Below are positions 26,041-33,977 of a DNA stretch of 34,957 nt, piece by piece. The stretch is from JANQTF01 sp036835375 (GTDB lineage Bacteria; Bacteroidota; Bacteroidia; J057). The stretch covers positions 1 through 34,957 of the forward strand of contig DAITMB010000048.1 in NCBI GenBank assembly GCA_036835375.1, in the 5' to 3' direction. The notes beneath the pieces were generated by a model. The model worked only from the letters and a program-made list of their open reading frames with translations, had not been told where the DNA came from and did not search any database. Position numbers and translations under genes: made by a program. Numbering within the stretch: the first letter of the stretch is position 1; every line of letters starts with the position of its first letter.

Positions 26041-26091
26041 GGTTCACAGGATTGAATTTCTATGTGAACCTTTTGTGATGTTTCTCTCACA
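26041..26091 (+). promoter_or_regulatory. Double TGTGA array and inverted repeat facing the response-regulator gene
   Basis: TGTGAACCTTTTGTGA at 26063-26078 has two TGTGA words 11 bp apart, in the same orientation to its gene as the array facing DM13. GGTTCACA (26041-26048) and TGTGAACC (26063-26070) form an 8-bp inverted repeat, and TGTGA-N8-TCACA spans 26074-26091. Likely autoregulatory sites 40 to 90 bp before the start at 26132. Confidence 0.55.
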
Positions 26092-26131
26092 TTTTGAAGC
26101 CGTGTTTATCCCCCCGACAGTCAATTCAACT

Positions 26132-26836
26132 ATGCAGCAAGCACTAATCATCGAAGACGATAAAGACATTGTAGAGCTTTTGCATCTGCATTTGGGTGAC
26201 ATGGGATTTGTTACCACCAAGACCTACCACGGGCACGAGGGCCTACGTCAGGGCTTGACTCAGGAATTTTCGCTCATCATTCTCGACCTGATGTTGCCCG
26301 GGCTGGACGGGGTAGAGATCTGCCGACGACTACGGGCGGCAGAGATTCGCACGCCGATCCTGATGCTCACGGCTCGCTCTGAAGAGATCGACAAGGTGTT
26401 GGGGCTGGAAATGGGGGCAGATGATTACTTGACCAAGCCGTTTGGGATTCGGGAGTTCATGGCGCGGGTCAAGGCGCTGATGCGCCGCACCCAAGTCCCG
26501 GCCCTACTTGGCGGAGGCAATGATGCCTCGGCCATGTCCTTCGGGGGGCTGCTCATAGAGCCGGAAATGCGCAGGGTGAGTATTGGCGGGCGTCGCATTG
26601 ACCTCTCCCCCAAAGAGTTTGAACTGCTTCACCTTTTGGCTTCGCATCCGGGCCGCTCTTATGATCGCGATCAGATCCTCAACCTGGTGTGGGGCTATGA
26701 CTACGATGGCCTGGCTCACACGGTGAATGCACACATCAATCGCCTGCGAAACAAGATCGAACCCGATATGAACCAACCGCGATACATCCTCACGACTTGG
26801 GGGATCGGTTATCGGTTCAATGAGGACTTGCGGTAA
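26132..26836 (+). CDS. OmpR/PhoB-family response regulator
   Basis: A 234-aa two-domain regulator. I choose ATG 26132 because MQQALIIEDDKDIVELLHLH is the canonical receiver start; the frame upstream to 25961 is non-coding in character. Receiver domain (1-~120): acidic pocket EDD at residues 9-11, phospho-acceptor Asp52 in LIILDLMLPGLDG, Thr in PILMLTARSEE and Lys in ADDYLTKPFGIRE. Winged-helix DNA-binding domain (~137-232): LLIEPEMRRVSIGGRRIDLS, PKEFELLHLLASHPGRSYDR, VNAHINRLRNKIEPD, YILTTWGIGYRF. It is phosphorylated by the histidine kinase encoded 93 bp downstream and binds direct repeats as a dimer. Candidate binding sites lie in front of this gene and of the divergent DM13 gene. Confidence 0.96.
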   Translation: MQQALIIEDDKDIVELLHLHLGDMGFVTTKTYHGHEGLRQGLTQEFSLIILDLMLPGLDGVEICRRLRAAEIRTPILMLTARSEEIDKVLGLEMGADDYLTKPFGIREFMARVKALMRRTQVPALLGGGNDASAMSFGGLLIEPEMRRVSIGGRRIDLSPKEFELLHLLASHPGRSYDRDQILNLVWGYDYDGLAHTVNAHINRLRNKIEPDMNQPRYILTTWGIGYRFNEDLR

Positions 26837-26929
26837 ATAGAGTACCTGCTTTGTGGCTCGGTGCTTCTCACATGAATTTCATCCGGCTTGGGAATTTGTT
26901 CCAACCTTCTCTTCTCTGACCACTACTTC

Positions 26930-28393
26930 ATGCTACAAACGCCTCAAAGCCTATATTGGCGCATCTCGCTGGGACTTCTTTTGTTGCTTACTTCGCTGGG
27001 AGCCAGCTACTTGTGGATTAGCGGATACACCGCGCGACAGTTTCTCAAAGAAGCCAACCAGCAGCTCTATGGCAACATCGCTTCTTTCATGGTGCGAGAA
27101 GTGACACCGCTAGTAGGGGGGCAGGTCGATACAGCAGCGATTCAGGAGATCATGCACTCCATGATGGTCGTGAATCCCAGCGTGGAGGTATATCTGCTCG
27201 ACACTGCGGGGCAGATCATTACCTTTGTCGCGCCTTACAAAAAAGTGCAGTTAAGCGCGGTGAAAGTCGCTCCGATTCGGACATTTTTGGCGAATCCCGA
27301 CCAATTTATTCAGGGAGACGATCCTCGACATCCGGGAGAAGAAAATATTTTTTCAGCGGCAGCTTTGGAAGAAGGTGGACAATTGATGGGCTATCTCTAC
27401 ATCATTTTGGCAGGTGACGCCCAGAGTGCGGTCACTCAATCCCTCTTTGGGAGCTATATGTTGAGATTAGGGGCCAATATGTTTTTTGTGACACTGCTCG
27501 GTGCCATGCTCATAGGCCTGCTCGCATTGTGGTTGCTCACGCGCAGCCTGCGAACCCTCGCCCTGACTGTGAGCCGATTTCGCGACGGCGATTATGCCGC
27601 GCGCGTGGAGACGACCTTGCCAGGCGAAATCAAGGAACTCGGTGAGACCTTCAATCAAATGGCGGATCGAATCATGGAGAGCTTTGAAAAAATTAAATCA
27701 GTAGAATCCTTTCGAAAAGAGCTGATAGCCAATGTCTCTCATGACCTGCGCACGCCCCTCGCCATCACGCGAGGCTATGTCGAAACCCTGCTCATGAAGG
27801 GAGGCCACATTTCTCCGGAGCAGCAGCAGCAATACCTTGAGACCATTCTCGAAAGCGCGGAGCGGCTCACGCATCTTGTCTCGCAGCTATTTGAATATTC
27901 GCAGCTGGAGTCATTGCAGATTGAGCCGCAAAAAGAACCTTTTTTTATCGGAGAGCTCGTCCAGGATGTGGTGGCTCGCTATCAGGTGCTAGCTTGGAAA
28001 AAGACAATAACCTTGCAAGCCAAGGGCGTGGAAAATTTGCCGCTGGTCTTCGCAGATGTCGCAATGGTGGAGCGGGTGTTCCAAAATTTGCTCGACAACG
28101 CCCTGAAATTTACCCCGCAAGGCGGCCATGTCACCATTGAACTACAGGCGCGAGCGCGATCGGTGGAGATCGCCGTGGTGGACAGCGGCAAGGGTATTTC
28201 CGAAAAGGATCAATCTCTGATTTTTGATCGCTACAAAAAAGCAGAACCACAAAGCCCGCTGGCTGCTGCGGGCTTAGGTCTGGCGATTGTAAAGAAAATC
28301 CTGGAGCTTCACCAGGCCAGCATCAAAGTAGAAAACCGCCCCAATGCAGGGGCGGTTTTCCAGTTTCAGCTTCCCGTGTATGCCAATGGCTGA
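26930..28393 (+). CDS. Membrane sensor histidine kinase
   Basis: A 487-aa kinase; the start at 26930 (MLQTPQSLYWRISLGLLLLL) puts the first transmembrane segment at about residues 10-28. A periplasmic sensor region (~30-175) of no recognised family follows, with VNPSVEVYLLDTAGQII resembling a PAS/Cache-like strand order. The second transmembrane segment (MFFVTLLGAMLIGLLALWLL) is followed by HAMP (~205-255, LPGEIKELGETFNQMADRI), then HisKA with phospho-His271 in ANVSHDLRTPLA, and HATPase_c with NLLDNALKFTP (N box), VVDSGKGIS (G1) and GLGLAIVKK (G2). It signals to the adjacent response regulator. A terminator-like hairpin lies inside the last codons. Confidence 0.95.
   Translation: MLQTPQSLYWRISLGLLLLLTSLGASYLWISGYTARQFLKEANQQLYGNIASFMVREVTPLVGGQVDTAAIQEIMHSMMVVNPSVEVYLLDTAGQIITFVAPYKKVQLSAVKVAPIRTFLANPDQFIQGDDPRHPGEENIFSAAALEEGGQLMGYLYIILAGDAQSAVTQSLFGSYMLRLGANMFFVTLLGAMLIGLLALWLLTRSLRTLALTVSRFRDGDYAARVETTLPGEIKELGETFNQMADRIMESFEKIKSVESFRKELIANVSHDLRTPLAITRGYVETLLMKGGHISPEQQQQYLETILESAERLTHLVSQLFEYSQLESLQIEPQKEPFFIGELVQDVVARYQVLAWKKTITLQAKGVENLPLVFADVAMVERVFQNLLDNALKFTPQGGHVTIELQARARSVEIAVVDSGKGISEKDQSLIFDRYKKAEPQSPLAAAGLGLAIVKKILELHQASIKVENRPNAGAVFQFQLPVYANG
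28331..28360. terminator. Terminator-like hairpin inside the 3' end of the histidine-kinase gene
   Basis: GAAAACCGCCCC, AATGCA, GGGGCGGTTTTC: a perfect 12-bp GC-rich stem ending in a T-run, lying 31 bp before the kinase stop codon. It is also 62 bp downstream of the stop of the convergent T9SS gene, so it probably serves that gene on the - strand, and may act both ways. Confidence 0.6.
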
Positions 28394-28421
28394 ATGGGAG
28401 ATCAGGCCATCAGCAGCATAC

Positions 28422-30110
28422 TCAATACTTGTTGAAGCGAATCGTCGTGGGCAGGGTGCCGTTGGAGCGGAGCACTTGCAGGAGATAGGTGCCAGCTGGA
28501 TATTGTTGCAGGGAAAATTCCTGATGATTCAAGCCCGTCACGAGGCTCAGGGGCTGGCGAAGTACTTCGCGACCGTCGATCGAGCGAATGCTCACCGTCG
28601 CGGCATCACCTTGTTCGGTACGGATGTCGAGATTGATTCGCTCGGTGGCTGGATTAGGATAAAGGTTCACGGCAAAGCCTTCGGATTCCATCGAGAGTTC
28701 GACTCGATTGGTGAAAGAAGTCTGGCCGTCGAAGTCTGTCTGGCGAATGCGATAATAAATCCTGCCGATGGGCGGATTGGCGTCTAGTGCCTGATAGCTT
28801 GTGGGAGCCTCGGTATTACCAACAGCCGAAATTTTTGCTACCTCCTCAAACTGTACGGCGTCCACGCTTCGCTCTACGGTGAAAAAGTCATTGTTGGACT
28901 CCCTCGCTGTGCTCCAGCTCAACTCTACGAGTGGGCCTTTGGCGTGGGCATCAAAGCTGAGCCATTCAACTGGAAAGGAGGACTGGGGACTATTCACACA
29001 GTGCGTGACAGTAGCGTCTTTGTTGCCCCAGTTGGTGTCAAGTCCAGTGGCTGGATATCCGGCGTCGCACACATCCAGGAGATTGGTCATGCTTCCACCG
29101 CCATTTTGAGTGGTATTCCCTGCGACATTGATGCGGCCATATGCATTTGCGGTGGGATCTGGGCCGGAGATTCGGCTGTTATTGGTGAGATTGCCATCGA
29201 CATCGATCAGTCCAGCGACCAAGGCCTTTGCGCCCCCGTTCACGGTGAAGTTGCCACCAATCTCCATCTGGCCTGCCTGGTTGAGGTTTTTGTTAACCTC
29301 AACATCACCGCCTACGTCCACCCAGCCTTCGAGGTCCATGCTACTGTTGCCATTGATTCGGAGGTTGCCCGCCACGGTCAGGTATCCGATGCTCATGAAA
29401 TCATGGTTGCTCTCGAGGTTGCCCAAGATGGTCAAGGTGCCCAGGTTGGTCGCTTCCCCGTTGCTATTGACGCTGAAGTTTCCATTGGTCGTGAAGGTAC
29501 CTTGGTTCACCCATGATGCATCGTTGTTGATCTGTAGGTTTCCAGAGCTGCCAGTGGCCCCTTCTTGGTTTTCGAAGCTGGCCCCAGTGCCCAAGCTGAA
29601 CTGTCCAGAGGAAAACTCACCTGCATTAATGAAAGAGGTTCCATTTTGCGATAGCTGGAATGAGGAAAACGTAGCCGTGGCGCCGCTGTAGTTTGTGACT
29701 GTGTTTTCCGAAGTGCCGGAATTGAATTGAAGTGAATTGGGACTTAGTGTGCCATAGTTGTGAATGATGTTGATGCCCTTGTTGAATCTCAAAGAGGCAT
29801 TCTGGATATTGCCTCGGTTACAAATCACCACTGTGCCATTTCCAGAGTTTCCATTGCGCTGGATGGTACCAGAGTAAGTGGCCCCTGCTTCGATGCACAC
29901 CACGTCGCCCGAGGTGACAGTGTAGCTGGTATTGCTGGTGCCGGTAATGCTGATGGTACAGCTTTCACAATCCACGCTCTCCTCTTCGGTGGATTCGATG
30001 TAAAAAAATAAGGCGGCGGCGAGTCCCACGACCGTGATGCCTGCTGCTCCGATTTGTAAAATGCGCTGAGTAAAATTTGGTCTGGAAGATAATCTGTTTC
30101 TGTTGCTCAT
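28422..30110 (-). CDS. T9SS-exported repeat protein with type A sorting domain
   Basis: A 562-aa protein from the likely start at 30110 (MSNRNRLSSRPNFTQRILQI); 30119 and 30146 are alternatives. It has one N-terminal hydrophobic segment (IGAAGITVVGLAAALFFYI), which may be an unusual signal sequence or an anchor. Residues ~45-355 consist of beta-rich repeats of about 18-20 residues, e.g. TVAGNLRINGNSSMDLEGWV, DVGGDVEVNKNLNQAGQM and EIGGNFTVNGGAKALVAGLI, suggesting a parallel beta-helix of the adhesin/hemagglutinin sort. Next is a fibronectin-like segment (PVEWLSFDAHAKGPLVELSW, FFTVERSVDAVQFEEVAKIS). The last ~80 residues are a type A T9SS sorting domain (NLYPNPATERINLDI, YPAGTYLLQVLRSNG). It should end on the cell surface or outside. 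The target is unknown; surface adhesion is inferred. Confidence 0.85.
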   Translation of the reverse strand: MSNRNRLSSRPNFTQRILQIGAAGITVVGLAAALFFYIESTEEESVDCESCTISITGTSNTSYTVTSGDVVCIEAGATYSGTIQRNGNSGNGTVVICNRGNIQNASLRFNKGINIIHNYGTLSPNSLQFNSGTSENTVTNYSGATATFSSFQLSQNGTSFINAGEFSSGQFSLGTGASFENQEGATGSSGNLQINNDASWVNQGTFTTNGNFSVNSNGEATNLGTLTILGNLESNHDFMSIGYLTVAGNLRINGNSSMDLEGWVDVGGDVEVNKNLNQAGQMEIGGNFTVNGGAKALVAGLIDVDGNLTNNSRISGPDPTANAYGRINVAGNTTQNGGGSMTNLLDVCDAGYPATGLDTNWGNKDATVTHCVNSPQSSFPVEWLSFDAHAKGPLVELSWSTARESNNDFFTVERSVDAVQFEEVAKISAVGNTEAPTSYQALDANPPIGRIYYRIRQTDFDGQTSFTNRVELSMESEGFAVNLYPNPATERINLDIRTEQGDAATVSIRSIDGREVLRQPLSLVTGLNHQEFSLQQYPAGTYLLQVLRSNGTLPTTIRFNKY

Positions 30111-30324
30111 GTTCACCATATACTGTGGGTTTCTGCAAAATTGCATGCCATACTAGGATGATTTCGGAACTAGCGAGGCGGTAACTAACTTGAAATCTTG
30201 CAGCTTCGTATCAAAAGCAAGGTTTTATAAATAATATCCTCATCACGGTGGTGCAGAGGATTCAAAGTCAGCACTTGTACTGCCAACCACTGGTACTGTC
30301 ATTTCATAGGTCAATACTCCTCCA

Positions 30325-30870
30325 ATGAAAACATCTCTCCTTTATTCCGTATTTTTTTCTTTTCTGGCCTTTTCGCTGTTGTTCAACCCTCAGCTCGCGG
30401 TCGCGCAGTCACATGTATTGGACCAAATCAACCAAGACGTGTGGCAACCCTTTTATGAGGCTTACGCCCAAAATGATCCCAGAATCATGGCGAATCTCTA
30501 TCGAAAGGATGGGTTTCGCATATCGCCCGAAGCACAATCGGTATTTTCCTACAGGGAAATCACGGATGCATATCGCCAAACTTTTGCCGATCAAAGCGCC
30601 AAAGGAATCACGCAGCAGCTTCGCTTGAATTTTACCGAGCGTACCTGTAGCGAAAATGCTGCCACTGAACGAGGAATTTATGCCTTGACCCTCTATCCGG
30701 GCACTCCACGCGAGGCTACCTTCTACGGGAAATTTCACATGTTGCTGAGAAAGGAGTATGGCCGCTGGAAAATTTTCATGGAGTATGAATGGGAAAACGA
30801 GGAACCACTGTCAGAGGCAGACTTTGAGAAAGGCACCCCCATGGAAGTGACCATCGACACCTGGCAATAG
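30325..30870 (+). CDS. Secreted NTF2-like (SnoaL/DUF4440-type) protein
   Basis: A 181-aa protein with a clear signal peptide (LLYSVFFSFLAFSLLF, cleavage near VAQS, residue ~28). The mature part reads as a cone-shaped NTF2-like fold: an opening helix QDVWQPFYEAYAQNDPRIMA, LYRKDGFRISPEAQ, REITDAYRQTF, then strands QLRLNFTERTCS, ATERGIYALTLYPG and the final ATFYGKFHMLLRKEYGRWKI. NTF2-like proteins of the DUF4440 group bind small molecules or have lost enzyme activity, so no reaction is assigned. It is divergent from the T9SS protein gene (214 bp between starts) and convergent with clpB. Periplasmic location expected. Confidence 0.82.
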   Translation: MKTSLLYSVFFSFLAFSLLFNPQLAVAQSHVLDQINQDVWQPFYEAYAQNDPRIMANLYRKDGFRISPEAQSVFSYREITDAYRQTFADQSAKGITQQLRLNFTERTCSENAATERGIYALTLYPGTPREATFYGKFHMLLRKEYGRWKIFMEYEWENEEPLSEADFEKGTPMEVTIDTWQ

Positions 30871-30877
30871 CCAGCGG

Positions 30878-30911
30878 CCGTGGACAATGCCTTGAAAAGC
30901 ATTGCCCACGG
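30878..30911. terminator. Hairpin between convergent genes (NTF2-like and clpB)
   Basis: CCGTGGACAATGC, an 8-base loop and GCATTGCCCACGG form a 13-bp stem with one mismatch, 8 bp after the NTF2-like stop. No U-tract follows, but the position between convergent genes suggests a terminator. Confidence 0.5.
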
Positions 30912-31002
30912 TCAAATTGCTGGTTTTCATGTCGGAGAATGAGCCAGCGCAAGCGCAGGGTTCTTTGCCGCGCGAATCACTTCTGATCCCCCGGGAATCT
31001 AT

Positions 31003-33609
31003 TTACTGGGATGCTGGCACGACCTGCTCAAATCGGATCAGGCCATTGCGCTGCACGACACGGATGGCATGGTCGCGGGCGATGCTTCCAGCCAAAATCT
31101 CGCGCGAAAGCTGATTGACCACTTCCTTTTGAAGGATCCGCTTCACGGGCCGCGCTCCAAACTGTGGATCAAAGCCCAGGCTGGATATCAGGTCCAAAGC
31201 GTCTTCATCAAAACTTAGCGTCACGCCCATGTCTGCCAGTTGATTCACCAAGCCTCGAATCTGAATGCGGACAATGTCCTTCATGTCTTCTTCGCTCAAG
31301 GGCGAAAACACGATCGCCTCATCGATTCGATTAAGGAACTCAGGTCGAAGATGCTTTTTGAGCATGTCAAGCACTTGCTCTTTGATCAGCACCATGAGTG
31401 CGTCTTTGTTGTCGCTGGTGAGATCCTCAAACTTCTCCTGAATGTATTGCGATCCGAGGTTGGAGGTCATGATGACGATGGTATTTTTGAAATTCACCGT
31501 GCGGCCTTTGTTATCGGTGAGGCGACCATCGTCGAGCACTTGCAGCAAGATGTTGAAGACATCGGGGTGTGCCTTTTCAATTTCATCAAGCAGCACGACT
31601 GAGTAAGGTTTCCTGCGAACGGCCTCGGTCAGTTGGCCCCCTTCTTCGTAGCCGACGTATCCCGGAGGCGCTCCCACGAGCCTGCTCACGGCGTGCTTTT
31701 CTTGGTACTCCGACATGTCAATTCGCACCATGTTGCGCTCGTCGTCGAAGAGATATTCTGCCAAGGCTTTCGCTAGTTCAGTTTTCCCCACACCGGTGGA
31801 TCCCAGGAAAATAAAGCTTCCAATCGGGCGATTGGGGTCTTGGAGTCCGGCACGGCTTCTGCGAATGGCGTCTGACACTGCCCCGATGGCTTCTTCCTGC
31901 CCCACGACCCTTTGGTGTAGTTCGTCCTCCAGGCGCAACAATTTTTTTCGCTCGCTTTCTACCATTTTGGACACGGGAATCCCCGTCCACTTAGCGACTA
32001 TTTCGGCAATGTCTTCGGCATCCACTTCTTCCTTGAGCAAGCGCTTGTCAGTCGTAGCCAATTGCTCTTGAAGTTTTTTGGCTTTCAGCTCCAGATTGGG
32101 AATCAGGCCGTAGAGCAGCTCAGAAGCATCGCCAAAGCGTCCATCGCGTTCGGCACGCTCGGCCTCGAAGCGCATTTTTTCAACTTCCTCTTTAGCCGAA
32201 CTAATGTTTCGGTGAATTTCCTTCTCGGCTTCCCAGCGCTGTCTGAAGCTCTTGGCCTGCTCTTGCAAGTTGGCGATGAGTTCCTCTACTTCTTGGAGTC
32301 GCTGCGCTTCATTTTCACGCTTGAGCGCTTCTCGTTCGATTTCCAGGTGGCGGAGTCGGCGCTCAATTTCGTCGAGCTCTTGGGGCAGAGAGTCTGTTTC
32401 GAGTCGAAGCCGTGCGGAGGCTTCATCGATGAGGTCAATGGCTTTGTCGGGTAAAAATCGGTCGGTGATGTAGCGATTCGATAACTCGGCAGCAGCCACA
32501 ATGGCCGCATCCGTGATGCGCACATGGTGGTGCACTTCGTAGCGCTCCTTCAAGCCCCGCAAAATCGACACCGTATCCTCGACGCTTGGTTCGGCAACCA
32601 CGACGGCTTGAAAGCGGCGCTCCAGGGCTTTATCCTTCTCGATATGCTTCTGGTATTCATCTAGGGTAGTGGCACCGATCGCTCGTAGTTCGCCGCGAGC
32701 AAGCGCTGGCTTGAGAATATTTGCCGCATCCATAGCTCCCTCAGCCTTTCCGGCACCCACGAGGGTGTGAATCTCATCGATAAACAAAACGATGGTTCCT
32801 TCGGCATCCACCACTTCTTTGACGACAGCCTTGAGACGCTCTTCAAATTCGCCTCGAAACTTCGCTCCAGCAATCAAGGCACCCATGTCGAGGGAGTAGA
32901 TGGTCTTTGACTTGAGGTTTTCAGGTACATCGCCCTGCACGATCCGGTGCGCCAATCCTTCGGCGATGGCCGTCTTTCCTACACCCGGCTCACCTACGAG
33001 GATGGGGTTGTTTTTGGTGCGGCGCGACAAGATTTGAATCACACGGCGAATTTCATCTTCCCGCCCAATCACAGGATCGAGTTTGCCTTTCCGGGCGGCA
33101 TCATTGAGGTCGCGGGCGTATTTTTGCAGAGCTTGATAGGTGCCTTCAGGATTTTGGTCGGTGACACGCTTGCCACCCCGCACCTCGTTCATGACAGTCC
33201 TAAAGGCCTTGTCGGTGACGCCAAGTTCTTTAAGGAGTTTACCCACGGCATTTTGAGAGGGAATCAGCGCCAGCACCAAGTGCTCTAAAGTCACAAATTC
33301 GTCGTTGAGCTTGCCCGCTTCTTGATTGGCAGCCTCCACGATCTGGTGCATGTCACTGCTCAGGTATTGCCCTCCAGTTGCCCCCGTAACTTTGGGATAG
33401 GTGGCGAGAATCTCTTCGATTTTTTGCTCGAGAAAGGGCACGTTGACCCCGAGCTTTTTGAGCATAAAGGGGATCACGCTATCCTCCACACGGAGGAGGG
33501 ACTGGAGCAGGTGTCCCGGCTCTATGGCTTGTTGCTTATGGGTCTTAGCCACTTCAGCCGCTTGCTGAATGGCCTCTTGTGCTTTCAGGGTGTAGTGATT
33601 GAAATTCAT
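31003..33609 (-). CDS. clpB: ATP-dependent disaggregase ClpB
   Basis: An 868-aa Hsp100 chaperone of full length. Clp N-domain (~1-145): NFNHYTLKAQEAIQQAAEVA, AIEPGHLLQSLL. AAA1: Walker A GEPGVGKTAIAEGL, Walker B VLFIDEIHTLVGAG, GATTLDEYQK. A long coiled-coil M-domain (~405-530), rich in Glu/Arg/Lys, which marks ClpB rather than ClpA/ClpC. AAA2: GSTGVGKTELAKALA, PGYVGYEEGGQLTEAVRR, VVLLDEIEKAHPDVFN, VIMTSNLGS; C-terminal FGARPVKRILQKEV. With DnaK it rescues proteins from aggregates after heat stress in the cytoplasm. The upstream 368-bp gap has two small inverted repeats (33689-33702 and 33751-33769) that could be stress-control sites. Monocistronic by position. Confidence 0.97.
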   Translation of the reverse strand: MNFNHYTLKAQEAIQQAAEVAKTHKQQAIEPGHLLQSLLRVEDSVIPFMLKKLGVNVPFLEQKIEEILATYPKVTGATGGQYLSSDMHQIVEAANQEAGKLNDEFVTLEHLVLALIPSQNAVGKLLKELGVTDKAFRTVMNEVRGGKRVTDQNPEGTYQALQKYARDLNDAARKGKLDPVIGREDEIRRVIQILSRRTKNNPILVGEPGVGKTAIAEGLAHRIVQGDVPENLKSKTIYSLDMGALIAGAKFRGEFEERLKAVVKEVVDAEGTIVLFIDEIHTLVGAGKAEGAMDAANILKPALARGELRAIGATTLDEYQKHIEKDKALERRFQAVVVAEPSVEDTVSILRGLKERYEVHHHVRITDAAIVAAAELSNRYITDRFLPDKAIDLIDEASARLRLETDSLPQELDEIERRLRHLEIEREALKRENEAQRLQEVEELIANLQEQAKSFRQRWEAEKEIHRNISSAKEEVEKMRFEAERAERDGRFGDASELLYGLIPNLELKAKKLQEQLATTDKRLLKEEVDAEDIAEIVAKWTGIPVSKMVESERKKLLRLEDELHQRVVGQEEAIGAVSDAIRRSRAGLQDPNRPIGSFIFLGSTGVGKTELAKALAEYLFDDERNMVRIDMSEYQEKHAVSRLVGAPPGYVGYEEGGQLTEAVRRKPYSVVLLDEIEKAHPDVFNILLQVLDDGRLTDNKGRTVNFKNTIVIMTSNLGSQYIQEKFEDLTSDNKDALMVLIKEQVLDMLKKHLRPEFLNRIDEAIVFSPLSEEDMKDIVRIQIRGLVNQLADMGVTLSFDEDALDLISSLGFDPQFGARPVKRILQKEVVNQLSREILAGSIARDHAIRVVQRNGLIRFEQVVPASQ

Positions 33610-33688
33610 GGGTAGGGTTGTCAGTGTGTGGTTGAGTGTTCTCGGGTTGCTTCGCTATTCCAATCAAAAGTCTAGCCAAGGCATTATT

Positions 33689-33702
33689 CTGTCATTATGG
33701 CG
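33689..33702. promoter_or_regulatory. Imperfect palindrome upstream of clpB
   Basis: CTGTCATTATGGCG (TGNCA-NNN-TGNC pattern) lies about 85 bp before the clpB start; on the - strand a further TGGC..GCCA symmetry adjoins it. It could be a heat-shock control site, judged only by symmetry and position. Confidence 0.3.
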
Positions 33703-33750
33703 CTATTTTGCCAGGAATCTCAGTCAGATTGGCAGCAAAAACTCTTGTTC

Positions 33751-33769
33751 CGCTGTCTATTCGACAGCG
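33751..33769. repeat. Perfect 7-bp inverted repeat upstream of clpB
   Basis: CGCTGTC, a 5-base loop and GACAGCG. Located about 145 bp before the clpB start. Function unknown; it shares the CTGTC/GACAG core with the nearby palindrome. Confidence 0.35.
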
Positions 33770-33977
33770 ATCATAACCAACAACAGGCAAAAAGATATGT
33801 TACTTCAATCAGAAGCAAGATTGCTTTTGCCCAATTTTCCCTATACGGCAGTCTTTTCCTTTTCTCATCGAAAGGAACGCTGGATCATGGAATCCGAAAG
33901 CGAGGAGTTTGATTTCTAATTAAGTAAAAATCAACGATATGAAGTACGAAATGCGCTTTCTGGAACGATAGAGACCG

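Larger units (their letters stand above)
25787..26131. other. Divergent regulatory region between the DM13 gene and the response regulator
   Basis: 345 bp without a supported gene; the open frame upstream of the regulator (from 25961) has no protein character. It holds eight TCACA/TGTGA words: 25848, 25859, 25870, 26025, 26044, 26063, 26074 and 26087. By chance about one would be expected in this length. Two regularly spaced arrays are listed separately. Confidence 0.7.
33610..33977. other. Intergenic region upstream of clpB (368 bp)
   Basis: No supported gene; the longest open frames (e.g. 33599-33919, +) lack protein character. Two symmetric elements stand out: an imperfect palindrome CTGTCATTATGGCG at 33689-33702 and a perfect 7-bp hairpin CGCTGTC-TATTC-GACAGCG at 33751-33769. 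Confidence 0.55.

Noticed and set aside
24004..30193. A shared 13-mer (GTAACTAACTTGA) at 24004-24016 and 30181-30193.
   Set aside because: Several 13-mer matches are expected by chance in 35 kb, and the flanks do not align.
33599..33919. 106-aa open frame upstream of clpB.
   Set aside because: It overlaps the clpB start, has no recognisable domain and includes the regulatory hairpins.
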